A program made the translations under genes and the position numbers. Positions 9,017 to 17,894 of a DNA stretch of 43,132 nucleotides are shown here, in pieces. The stretch comes from Acidimicrobiia bacterium (GTDB lineage Bacteria; Actinomycetota; Acidimicrobiia; Acidimicrobiales; UBA8592), in contig JAUIIS010000008.1 in assembly GCA_030431575.1 (NCBI GenBank), positions 1 to 43,132 on the forward strand, read 5' to 3'. Under the pieces are notes generated by a model, which searched no databases, was not told the DNA's origin, and saw nothing but the letters and a program-made list of their open reading frames with translations. The stretch's first letter is position 1, and each line of letters opens with the position of its first letter.

Positions 9017-10240
9017 CTAACGCGGCGGGGTCAGGGGTCGGGGACCAGGGTCTACCTGGTCGGGGTCGGCGCCATCGGCGGCCTCGATCTCTTCTCGGGT
9101 GATGCCGAGCAAGAACAGCACCGCGTCCAGGTATGGGACCCGCAAGGCGGTGTCGGCCGCCGCGGCAACAACTGACTTTGCGTTAAAGGCAATGCCAAGG
9201 CCCGCGGCATCCAACATGTCGAGATCGTTCGCTCCGTCGCCAACGGCCACGGTTTGTTCGATGGGGATCCCCTCGTACGCAGCGACGTCGCGTAGAAACT
9301 CGGCCTTGGTGGCCCGGTCGACCACTGGCCCAATAAGGCGACCGGTGAGGCGACCATCTTTGACCTCAAGCTCATTGGCCTTGCCATAGGCGATGCCGAG
9401 TTCGTTCCTGAGGCGTTCGGTGAACACGGTGAAACCACCGCTGACCGTGGCCGTGATGTAGCCGAGGCGGTGAAGGGTCCGGATGAAGGTTCGGGCCCCT
9501 GGGGTTAATGTCATGGCCCGACGTGCCCGCTCGACAGCCAGCTCATCGAGGCCCGCTAGGAGAGCTACCCGTTCGTGCAAGCTCTCGGCAAAATCCAGCT
9601 CGCCAGCCATCGCCCGGGCGGTAATGGCCGAGACTTTGTCGAGCTGACCAGCCTGTTCGGCCAACAAGTCGATGACCTCATCCTGGATAAGGGTATTGTC
9701 GACGTCGAGCACGACCAGACGTTTTGCTCGCCGAGAAAGACCTTGCTTTTGAATAGCGACGTCCATGCCTGGGTGGGTTGCCGCGGCCTGGAGCAGATTG
9801 TGGCGGATGGCGCCAGCGTCACCGTCAGTGATGATGAGCTCGTAGCTCATTACGGGGTAGCGGCTGAGCCTGACAATGCGGTCGATGTTTCCCCGACCCG
9901 CGGCTATCGCGTCCGCCGCGGCCTTGATTTCAAGCGGCGACAACTCGGGGCCAACAATGGTGACCACATGGGGACTGCGGTATTGGGTTGGTTCGTCCTC
10001 GACATCCTGTAGCTCCACGTCGAGGTCGCGCTTGTACCCAAACAGCAGCAAGTCTTTGAGGACCTCGTCGCCAGGTGGAACCTCGATGAGGACATCGAGG
10101 GTTAGGCGGCGCCGCACTACCACTTGCTCGATGTCGGCAACAATGGCGTCAATGCCATCGAGGACACCAAAGAGTTCGGCCGAGATGCCTGGCTTGTCCG
10201 GGCCGCTGACGCGAACAAGCACTGTTCGTAGGTCGCTCAC
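9017..10240 (-). CDS. serB: Phosphoserine phosphatase SerB with N-terminal ACT domain(s)
   Basis: ACT-like N-terminus (TVLVRVSGPDKPGISAELFGVLDG); HAD motifs LDVDNTLIQ, TVSGGF, VGDGANDLDML. Confidence 0.93.
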   Translation of the reverse strand: MSDLRTVLVRVSGPDKPGISAELFGVLDGIDAIVADIEQVVVRRRLTLDVLIEVPPGDEVLKDLLLFGYKRDLDVELQDVEDEPTQYRSPHVVTIVGPELSPLEIKAAADAIAAGRGNIDRIVRLSRYPVMSYELIITDGDAGAIRHNLLQAAATHPGMDVAIQKQGLSRRAKRLVVLDVDNTLIQDEVIDLLAEQAGQLDKVSAITARAMAGELDFAESLHERVALLAGLDELAVERARRAMTLTPGARTFIRTLHRLGYITATVSGGFTVFTERLRNELGIAYGKANELEVKDGRLTGRLIGPVVDRATKAEFLRDVAAYEGIPIEQTVAVGDGANDLDMLDAAGLGIAFNAKSVVAAAADTALRVPYLDAVLFLLGITREEIEAADGADPDQVDPGPRPLTPPR

Positions 10241-10266
10241 CGTTTCAGGATAGGTAGGCGAGCTTG

Positions 10267-11532
10267 CTACAAGGCAGGATCAACGCAGTTTTCGAACCCG
10301 CCGCCGCCCGAGTCGAAGGTGTCGACAAACTCGGGCAGGTATCCCGACCCTTTGTGGCTCGACCGATACCAGCGGTCTATGCCCTTTGCCATGGCTTCGG
10401 CTTCGGCATCCTTCACGTCGTCGCGGGCCAGTAACCGGGCTTCAGCCGCGTTGGAGAGCCACAAGAACTCGGTGATGATCGAGGTGACCTCTGGTGTGCG
10501 TCGATGGATGCCGTAGAAGTCGGTGCCTCGTGCGTTCAACCGAGTGCTGACGCCGTCTTTTGAGTTGCCCACCCATGCCGTCGGGAATTCCGAGGCCGCT
10601 GCAAAGAGTTCCTCATAGAGAATGCCACTGGCCCGGCGGGCCTCAGGGTCGTCGTGCTGGTAGTAAACCTGCGTACCTGGGTAGTTCTGGCGGCCGGTCG
10701 CGCCGCCGTTGTGATGGAGCGACAAGAACAGATCGGGCTTGAGTGCGTTGGCTAACGCCGCCCGAGTGGGGATGGGAAGCCTCACGTCGGTGGTGCGCGT
10801 GAGCTGCACACTGTAGCCACGCCCCTCGAGCGCCTTGGCCGCTCGCTTCGCCACATCGAGGTTGAGCGCCTTCTCGCCAAGGCCATTGGGGCCAACCGAC
10901 GCCACCTCAGAACCACCGTGGCCAGGATCGATCAGGATTTGCGTAGTCCGGACACGTTGGCCATCGGCAACCGTGGCCTTGTTCCCGCATGGCGTAACCA
11001 CGCGATACCCGTTGGCCCGGACAGCAACAATCTCGACCATGACCCCCTTGGGGGTGATGAGCACGCCCAGCCAGTCTTGCGGCGCGGCCCGGTCGCAACC
11101 GAGTAGATCGCTTTCGGGTCCTATGAAGACGCAAATCTCGCTGGTTTGGTCGGCAGGAACGGTGATGGTTGCCGCAAACGCCCGGCCCGCTTGGCCGTAC
11201 GCTGCTTCGATGTCGATGCGCTCGGCGGGGCTTGTGCCCGTAGCGACTTCTTGGCCATTGACATGGATGGCGTAGTTGTCGATGGCCGGGTTAGCGAGAT
11301 GCACAAACCAACCTGAAATCGCAACCGATGTTCCTTCCGGCGTGCCGAGCTCGATCTCGCCCGCTGCAGCTGTTGCCGGAGCGACTTTGGGGTCGTTGGG
11401 GAGGTGTTGTGGCGCTGCTGCGAAACCCTCTGTGTCAATCCGGACCCCACGGTGGTCCGGGATCGCCAAGACGGCACCGAGCAGCGCAAGAATGGGCAAA
11501 ACACCACGAAATACACGGGTCAGCGAGGGAGG
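10267..11532 (-). CDS. N-acetylmuramoyl-L-alanine amidase (Amidase_3)
   Basis: ILIDPGHGGSE, LTRTTD, LFLSLHHNG, ITEFLWLSN. Start MPPSLTRVFRG at 11532 or 11553. Confidence 0.87.
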   Translation of the reverse strand, partial: PPSLTRVFRGVLPILALLGAVLAIPDHRGVRIDTEGFAAAPQHLPNDPKVAPATAAAGEIELGTPEGTSVAISGWFVHLANPAIDNYAIHVNGQEVATGTSPAERIDIEAAYGQAGRAFAATITVPADQTSEICVFIGPESDLLGCDRAAPQDWLGVLITPKGVMVEIVAVRANGYRVVTPCGNKATVADGQRVRTTQILIDPGHGGSEVASVGPNGLGEKALNLDVAKRAAKALEGRGYSVQLTRTTDVRLPIPTRAALANALKPDLFLSLHHNGGATGRQNYPGTQVYYQHDDPEARRASGILYEELFAAASEFPTAWVGNSKDGVSTRLNARGTDFYGIHRRTPEVTSIITEFLWLSNAAEARLLARDDVKDAEAEAMAKGIDRWYRSSHKGSGYLPEFVDTFDSGGGGFENCVDPAL

Positions 11533-11580
11533 CATCGGGCGCAACGGTAACACCCATGTGGCCTGGGGTTATGGCACGCT

Positions 11581-11607
11581 GTTACCGTCCGGAAACATGA
11601 TTGCAAC
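11581..11607 (+). promoter_or_regulatory. GlnR-box-like site upstream of the amino-acid ABC transporter
   Basis: GTTAC-cgtccg-GAAAC-atgatt-GCAAC matches the actinobacterial GlnR arrangement (GTnAC-n6-GAAAC-n6-GTnAC) with one deviation. It lies 148 bp upstream of the start codon. Confidence 0.35.
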
Positions 11608-11728
11608 ACCAAACATGGCCGCAATCTTGCATTCACGGGAGGTTTCACTATGGTAAGCGGCCATTCATGTGATGTTCGTTTCGGAACAAACGTTCCAGAC
11701 CAATCTCACACATGAGGGAGGAAACCAA

Positions 11729-12868
11729 ATGCATAACAGCAAGCTTTTGAAGCTGCTCGCAGTACTTCTCGCGTTCGTCATGATCGCGGCTGCGTGTGGT
11801 GACGATGACGACGAGGGCTCAACAGACGCCGAAACCGAGACGCCCGATGAGGGCGGATCCGATGGCGAAGGTGACGACGATACTGTCGAACTCACCCAAT
11901 CGGGCGGCACCTTGGCCAAGGTCCAAGACGCTGGCACGCTGCAGTGTGGCGGTAACGACACGTTGCCCGGCTTTGGCATCGTCGATGCCGACGGCGCCTT
12001 CAGCGGTTTCGACATCGACTTCTGCGCCGTTGTGGCCGCAGCAGTCCTTGGCGACTCGACCGCAGTCGAAGTCACCCCACTTGTTGCCGCACAGCGATTC
12101 CCAACGCTTCAGTCTGGTGAGATCGACATCTTGATCCGCAACACCACCTGGACCGCCAGCCGTGACGGTGCTGAGCAAGCAAACTTCTTGCACACCACCT
12201 TCTACGACGGCCAAGGCTTCATGGTTGCCGCCGACAGTGGGATCGCGTCACTTGACGACGTCGCCGACGCCTCCATCTGTGTGCTCACAGGCACGACCAC
12301 CTTGTTGAACCTCAACGCTGTGCTCGGCGACCTCGGCATTCCATTCACCGCCGTGGAGTTCGAGTCCAACGACGAACTCAACCCAGCCTTCCAGGCTGGC
12401 CAGTGCGAGGTTTGGACCTCAGATGCTTCCCAGCTGGCGTCATTTGCCGCCAACATGGACATCGAGACCAGCATTCTTCCTGAGATCATCTCAAAGGAGC
12501 CACTGGGTCCTGTTGTTGCCGACGGCGACACCGAATGGGCACAGGTTGTCAACTGGGCCGTCATGGCCACAGTCCAGGCCTGGGAATGGGGCATCGACTC
12601 CACCAACGTCGACGACTTCTTGACCAGCGAAGACTCCAACATCTTGCGCTTCTTGGGCGAGCCCATCGAAGACGATGATGGCAACTCCGTGGTAGCCGAA
12701 GTGGGCTTGGGTCTCGACCCCAAGTTTGCATACAACATCATTAGCCAGGTAGGTAACTACCAAGAGATCTTCGAGAAGAACCTCGGCCCCATCGGCCTTG
12801 CTCTCGAAGGTTCACCAAACGACCTGTGGACCAACGGTGGCCTGCAGTACGTGCCGCCGTTCCGCTAA
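11729..12868 (+). CDS. Amino-acid ABC transporter substrate-binding lipoprotein (AapJ/BztA family)
   Basis: MHNSKLLKLLAVLLAFVMIAAACGDDDDEG lipobox; TLQCGGNDTLPGFG, FDIDFCAVVAAAV, LQSGEIDILIRNTTWTASRD. RBS gagggagga upstream of the ATG at 11729. Confidence 0.9.
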   Translation: MHNSKLLKLLAVLLAFVMIAAACGDDDDEGSTDAETETPDEGGSDGEGDDDTVELTQSGGTLAKVQDAGTLQCGGNDTLPGFGIVDADGAFSGFDIDFCAVVAAAVLGDSTAVEVTPLVAAQRFPTLQSGEIDILIRNTTWTASRDGAEQANFLHTTFYDGQGFMVAADSGIASLDDVADASICVLTGTTTLLNLNAVLGDLGIPFTAVEFESNDELNPAFQAGQCEVWTSDASQLASFAANMDIETSILPEIISKEPLGPVVADGDTEWAQVVNWAVMATVQAWEWGIDSTNVDDFLTSEDSNILRFLGEPIEDDDGNSVVAEVGLGLDPKFAYNIISQVGNYQEIFEKNLGPIGLALEGSPNDLWTNGGLQYVPPFR

Positions 12869-12897
12869 GCGAACCGGTCATGTGAAGTAACGGATGA

Positions 12898-12930
12898 AAG
12901 AGGCGGGTGGACACCGTCCACCCGCCTCTT
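12898..12930 (+). terminator. Strong intercistronic hairpin (attenuator or RNA-stabilising stem)
   Basis: AAGAGGCGGGTGGAC-acc-GTCCACCCGCCTCTT: perfect 15-bp stem, 3-nt loop, no U tract, between SBP and permease genes. Confidence 0.65.
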
Positions 12931-13021
12931 CTACCGTGTCGTTCCCACAAGTGGGGGGGGAACCGAACCACTTGTATTTCCGGTGCCCGGCCTGACCTGG
13001 GCATCACACAGCTAAACAACC

Positions 13022-14320
13022 ATGGGGGTTGAGATGATCACTGCATTGCTGTGGCTATTGGCCATCGCAGCGGTGGGAACCGTTATCTACGTCGTCGGCC
13101 GGCTGCTCTGGGACATCTTCCAGCTCATTGCCGAACGCCGTCGAGGTGCCGAAGACGCCGAACTTCCGCCGTTGTGGCGCGATGTCAAAGTCATTGGCAT
13201 CGGTGCGCAGATAGCAGCATTGGTGCTGATCGGTCTCATCGGCAGCTACCTGTGGGGCAACTTCACCGACCGCGCCGACCAGATCGGGTTGGACCTGTCG
13301 TTCGATTTCTTGGACCAACCCGGCGGTATCACCATCGCCGACAACCCGCTCTCAGCAAACGACACCGTGGCCGAGGCCATAACCGCAGGATTCTTCAACA
13401 CTATCCGGATCATCTTGTTGGGCATCCCTGCTGCGGTCATATTGGGCACGTTGGTCGGTGTGGCCCGGCTTTCGAATAACTGGGTGCTCCGCAAGCTTGC
13501 AACGGGCTTCGTAGAGTTCATCCGAAACACTCCGCCACTGGTGGTCATCATCTTTGTATGGCGAGTGGTCTTCTTAGAAGGCTTTCCCCGGGCTCAAGAA
13601 GCCTGGAAGCCGCTGGGCGAGTGGTTCATCTTCAACAACTCCCGGTTTGCATTTCCTTCGCTCGAGGGCCAAGACAACTTTGGGGCCTTCCAAGTTGTGG
13701 TGCTGGTTGGCCTAGCCGCTGCTGCCGGAGTCGGCTACTGGCGAACCCAGGTCTTCAACAACACAGGCACCCCACACCGAAGGGTCCTATGGGGACTCGG
13801 CACGCTGGTGAGTATCTGCCTGCTTGGCTACATCGCTCTGGGCGGTCCAGTGGCTATGTCCAAACCCATGCTCGACGAAGCAGGCCGCGTCTACACCGGC
13901 GGCGTCCGCATGCAGATGCCCTACGCCGCACTGACATTCGCGCTGATTCTCTATACCTCTTCGCACATCGCTGAGATCGTGCGCGGCTCGATTCTGGCGG
14001 TCCACAAGGGCCAGGTCGAAGCCGCCAACGCTTTGGCGTTGTCGGGCTTCCAGCGGTACCGCTTCGTGGTCCTACCACAAGCAATGCGGGTGGCTTTCCC
14101 GCCGCTTATCAACCAGTTTCTGAACTTCTCCAAGAACAGTTCGTTGGCGATCGCGATCGGCTTCGCCGAGACGACGTCGATCATCAACAACCTGTTCGGT
14201 CAGTCCCAGCCCGCACCGCAGCTGCTGTTGATCCTGATGCTTTTGTACTTGGCGCTGTCGCTGGTGTTGTCGCTTATCGGCAACGTAATCAATAGCCGTC
14301 TACAGATCGTGGGGCGCTGA
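13022..14320 (+). CDS. Amino-acid ABC transporter permease (AapQ/BztB-like)
   Basis: FIRNTPPLVVIIFVWR; EIVRGSILAVHKGQVEAANALALSGFQRYRFVVLPQAMRVAFPPLINQFLNFSKNSSLAIAIGFAE (EAA loop). Confidence 0.9.
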   Translation: MGVEMITALLWLLAIAAVGTVIYVVGRLLWDIFQLIAERRRGAEDAELPPLWRDVKVIGIGAQIAALVLIGLIGSYLWGNFTDRADQIGLDLSFDFLDQPGGITIADNPLSANDTVAEAITAGFFNTIRIILLGIPAAVILGTLVGVARLSNNWVLRKLATGFVEFIRNTPPLVVIIFVWRVVFLEGFPRAQEAWKPLGEWFIFNNSRFAFPSLEGQDNFGAFQVVVLVGLAAAAGVGYWRTQVFNNTGTPHRRVLWGLGTLVSICLLGYIALGGPVAMSKPMLDEAGRVYTGGVRMQMPYAALTFALILYTSSHIAEIVRGSILAVHKGQVEAANALALSGFQRYRFVVLPQAMRVAFPPLINQFLNFSKNSSLAIAIGFAETTSIINNLFGQSQPAPQLLLILMLLYLALSLVLSLIGNVINSRLQIVGR

Positions 14321-14321
14321 G

Positions 14322-15767
14322 ATGTCGAACTCAGGATTGTCGGCTGGCGACGCCCAGCTCATGAATGCCGTGGCCGAGGCCGAGGCCGAATCAGCCCGGC
14401 ACGGCCAGGACCTGACCCCAGGGCAGTGGGCCAAGAAGAACCTCTTCGATGGGGTCTTGAACTCCATCTTCACGCTGGTGTTCGGCTCGATTGCCTTGGT
14501 CACTATTTGGTTTGGCGCTCGGTGGTTCATTGATTCCGACTGGGAGATCGTGCGGGCGAACCTACGACTCTTCATGGTCGGCCAGTTCCCAAGAGACGAC
14601 CTCTTCCGGTTGTGGGTGTCTGGCTACATCGTGGTGTTCATGGGCGGCTTCGTGGCTGGCGCTATGGCCCACAACGCTCAGGACCTCGCAGATATGCAAG
14701 GGGTCGAGTACGAGCGGGCTACCTGGGGGTCGCTGCTTCGGCGCTTCTGGACGATTATCGCCATCATCATCTTCTTTGTCAGCTTTGCTCGGACTGCGCT
14801 TCCCTATATCGGCGTCGCAGGCGGCATGGTCCTGGCGGTTGGATCTCGAGAACTCGGCTGGCGTGCCCCGGCCGCCGTCCGTGCTCGATCGGTCTACATC
14901 GGCGCCGCACTGTTCATCATCTCCATGATGGTTCTGGCCGGGACGTCCCGGTTGGGTGGGTTCGCCCTGGGTGCGGTGGCGTTGGCGTGGGTTGCCAGCG
15001 AGACGGGTAAGCGCGACCTTCCCGGAGGTGGAGCAGGGATGGTCCAGCGCTGGGCTCCAGCAATCCTCGTCGCGGTCGTCGTCTTTGTCGTGACCGTGTT
15101 GCTTCCCTATGACGGATACGGCTGGGAGGACTGGGGCGGTCTCCATATCACCCTGTTCACCACGGTCTTTGGCATTGGCATGGGCATGCCTATTGGTATC
15201 TTGTTGGCACTTGGGCGCCGCTCGGATCTCCCGGTGCTGAAGACTGCTTCGGTCATCTTCATCGAGTTCATTCGTGGCGTCCCGCTGATCTCGTTGCTGT
15301 TGTTCTCGAACCTCATGCTGCCGTTGTTCTTGCCGGGTGACCGTCCGGCCGACCTCACGCTGGCCGTTATCGTGATCACCGGTTTCAGTGCCGCCTACAT
15401 CGCTGAGATTGTCCGTGGCGGCTTGCAGGCTGTACCTAAGGGCCAAACCGAGGCCGCTCAGGCCTCGGGTATGTCGGCAGGTGCGGTTCAGCGGCTAATC
15501 GTGCTTCCTCAGGCGCTCCGTGCGGTCATACCCGCCATGGTTGGGCAGTTCATCTCGTTATTCAAAGACACCTCGCTGCTGTCCATCATTGGCATTCTCG
15601 AATTCCTGCGAGTAAGCGACGTCGCCAACGCGCAACCTGACTTCGTGGGTAAGGGATTGGCGCCAGTCACCTATGTCTTTGTCGCCCTTGGCTACGCGGC
15701 CTTTGCATATACGTTGTCTAAAGAGAGCCGCCGGCTCGAAACCAGATTGGGAGTTGGAGTTCGATGA
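14322..15767 (+). CDS. Amino-acid ABC transporter permease (AapM/BztC-like)
   Basis: [87 protein letters not shown]. Confidence 0.9.
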   Translation: MSNSGLSAGDAQLMNAVAEAEAESARHGQDLTPGQWAKKNLFDGVLNSIFTLVFGSIALVTIWFGARWFIDSDWEIVRANLRLFMVGQFPRDDLFRLWVSGYIVVFMGGFVAGAMAHNAQDLADMQGVEYERATWGSLLRRFWTIIAIIIFFVSFARTALPYIGVAGGMVLAVGSRELGWRAPAAVRARSVYIGAALFIISMMVLAGTSRLGGFALGAVALAWVASETGKRDLPGGGAGMVQRWAPAILVAVVVFVVTVLLPYDGYGWEDWGGLHITLFTTVFGIGMGMPIGILLALGRRSDLPVLKTASVIFIEFIRGVPLISLLLFSNLMLPLFLPGDRPADLTLAVIVITGFSAAYIAEIVRGGLQAVPKGQTEAAQASGMSAGAVQRLIVLPQALRAVIPAMVGQFISLFKDTSLLSIIGILEFLRVSDVANAQPDFVGKGLAPVTYVFVALGYAAFAYTLSKESRRLETRLGVGVR

Positions 15768-16543
15768 ACGACATCATCGTCAACGCAGATGCCACCGAAG
15801 TAGGTGGCACCGGAAACGTCATGATCGACGTCACCAACGTCGACAAGTACTTTGGCGACTTCCAGGCGCTCCATGGCATCAACATGAAGGTCGGCGAGCA
15901 AGAAGTGGTGGTCGTTATTGGGCCCTCGGGCTCTGGCAAGTCCACACTCATTCGCTGCATCAACCGTCTCGAACGCCACGACCGCGGCAGCATCGTGGTC
16001 GATGGTGTGGAGCTGTCCGACGACATTCGCAACATCCAGGAGATCCGGCGCGAAACCGGCATGGTCTTCCAGAGCTTCAACTTGTTCCCGCATCTGTCCG
16101 TGCTCGAGAACATCACGTTGGCGCCACGCAATGTTCGCAACGTGCCCAAAGCTGAGGCAGAGGCCACGGCTATGGAGTTGCTAGAACGCGTCAAGATCCC
16201 CGATCAAGCCCGCAAGTTCCCTGGGCAGCTTTCCGGTGGTCAGCAACAGCGTGTGGCCATCGCTCGATCCTTGGCCATGAAGCCAAAGGTCTTGCTCTTT
16301 GACGAGCCCACTTCAGCGCTCGACCCGGAAATGATCAAAGAAGTGCTCGACACTATGAAGGATCTGGCCAACGAAGGCATGACGATGATCTGTGTCACCC
16401 ACGAAATGGGCTTTGCTCGAGAGGTGGCCGACCGCGTAGTGTTCATGGCTGACGGCGAAATTGTCGAAGTGGGTACCCCAGAGCACTTTTTCACGAACCC
16501 TCAGGAGGAGCGCACCCAGCTCTTCTTGTCCCAAATCCTCTAG
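15764..16543 (+). CDS. Amino-acid ABC transporter ATP-binding protein (AapP/GlnQ family)
   Basis: Walker [26 protein letters not shown], Walker [35 protein letters not shown] overlap with upstream permease. Confidence 0.95.
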   Translation: MNDIIVNADATEVGGTGNVMIDVTNVDKYFGDFQALHGINMKVGEQEVVVVIGPSGSGKSTLIRCINRLERHDRGSIVVDGVELSDDIRNIQEIRRETGMVFQSFNLFPHLSVLENITLAPRNVRNVPKAEAEATAMELLERVKIPDQARKFPGQLSGGQQQRVAIARSLAMKPKVLLFDEPTSALDPEMIKEVLDTMKDLANEGMTMICVTHEMGFAREVADRVVFMADGEIVEVGTPEHFFTNPQEERTQLFLSQIL

Positions 16544-16597
16544 TCCATAGTGTTGTAGCTGCCTGGGCCTTACCTGGGCACAAAGAACGCCTCTTGC

Positions 16598-16644
16598 AAG
16601 GACCTGCGTCGAGACCTGCCACGGTCGACTCGGCGCAGGTTCTT
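16598..16644 (+). terminator. Candidate terminator hairpin after the ABC transporter operon
   Basis: AAGGACCTGCG ... CGCAGGTTCTT (11-bp stem with one G-U pair) just after the ATPase gene. Confidence 0.45.
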
Positions 16645-16679
16645 GTGGTTTTGGCGCATGTTGACCCCGTTGCCGTGGG

Positions 16680-17792
16680 CTAGCCGAACAGGGTGTGGAC
16701 TTCGGTGCGTTGGGCGTCGGGGTTGGCGGCGACGTTGGTTGAGTTGGCGGCACCGCCGAAGTCGTTGAGGCCCAATGCTTCGCGGTCTGCGGCCGATACG
16801 GCGAACATGCCTTCGTCGAGTTGAATGCCAGTGCCATCGGCAACCCGAACGAGACCGTTGAACGCAGCGATGGTTGCGCCGGCCTCTTGGGTGGCGGCCT
16901 CGCCGATTTCGTTGACCAACCGCAGGCGGGTGGCCTCGATACGCGAGGCAGCCTCAGGAGTGACGCTTGGTTGGCCACAAGATGCGGACTGCACCGCGTT
17001 GGTAAAGGCAAGCAGAGCCGCGCTGGCCGGCACACCCAGGTCTGCCTCGAAGTTGGAGTCGACGGCCGCAGCCAGGTCGACGGTGAGGTTTGCTAGTTCG
17101 CTGCTCGCACGGAGCAGCGTGGTGTGCGAAGACGTTCAATAGAAACACTCGTTGAGCGCTGTGGTTCTGGTGGCGACGAGCTCAGTTTGAGGGCGAGTCA
17201 GCGCCTGGTCCCATGCCAGATTCATGAACTCGGGTCCGCGTGAATAGTGGCTGGTTACCAGCGAACGCCACGTGGCGTTCGTGACGGGCACCATGCTGAG
17301 CGTTCGGCTGACGTTTGCCAGTGTCTTATCGGTGCTTTGGCTGACCCACGCCCCGATATCGCCGATGTCTTTTGGGCGCTCGCGTGCGGGATCTCCTGGG
17401 ACAGGTTCAGGGATGGCCACGGTCTGGAGACCCATGGCGAGGCGATACCTGTCGATCACCATCGCAATGGCAACCACCCCCACCAGTTCGGTGTAGGTCT
17501 CCTCGCCGAGTGCTGCGATCTGAATGTCGGCCCAGGTGCGCGTCAGGCGACCGGGGTCCGAGGCGACGCGATGCACAACTTCGACCGCGGCTGCCGAAAG
17601 CTCAGCAGTTGCGGGATGGTCGCCAACAACCGCGTAGGGCGACAACGCCGCCTTACGTTCGAGATCAAGCGGGTTTGTCGCGGCTTGCCGCGCCTGGTCC
17701 CAGGCGTCGCAGCGCTGCGCCGCGGTGAGCCAGTCGCCTGGCGCAGCTAAGCGCTCGACAGCGGCGAGTTGGTCGGCATCAATCGCATTCAT
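16680..17792 (-). CDS. AhpD-like (carboxymuconolactone decarboxylase/alkylhydroperoxidase fold) selenoprotein candidate; TGA at 17136-17138 read as Sec219
   Basis: ORFs 17136-17792 (218 aa, ending ...TTALNECFY) and 16680-17033 are in the same frame. The 34 codons between 17135 and 17034 are open (TSSHTTLLRASSELANLTVDLAAAVDSNFEADLG). Combined: ...LVATRTTALNECFY-U-TSSHTTLLRA..., i.e. the AhpD CxxCxxxH motif with the second Cys replaced by TGA. Confidence 0.85.
17099..17119 (-). promoter_or_regulatory. bSECIS-like stem-loop
   Basis: Minus strand, 17 nt after TGA: CGCTGCTC-CGTGC-GAGCAGCG, perfect 8-bp stem with a 5-nt loop that has G at position 2. The loop lies 25-29 nt after the UGA. Confidence 0.7.
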
Positions 17793-17894
17793 GGCACAGA
17801 CCTTAGTGCCGCGTAGACAACCGTGACTTGGCTGCTGGCGTGAAGCGTTGCCCAGTGGGTAGTTGTTAGCTCGCTGCCTGCAGCGCCGTTCGGC

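Noticed and set aside
9017-10240. SerB DVDNT instead of the more usual DVDST motif as a novel enzyme
   Set aside because: HAD motif I tolerates this residue and the remaining motifs and ACT domain are typical, so ordinary SerB is most likely.
14562-15446. 294-aa minus-strand ORF antisense to the ABC permease
   Set aside because: Low-complexity, charge-rich shadow ORF opposite a strongly supported permease.
17136-17792. Treating the 218-aa ORF as a complete protein and 16680-17033 as a separate gene with an alternative start
   Set aside because: Both are in the same frame with only the TGA between them, and the junction is exactly the AhpD CxxC-xxx-H motif. Read-through as Sec is the better explanation.
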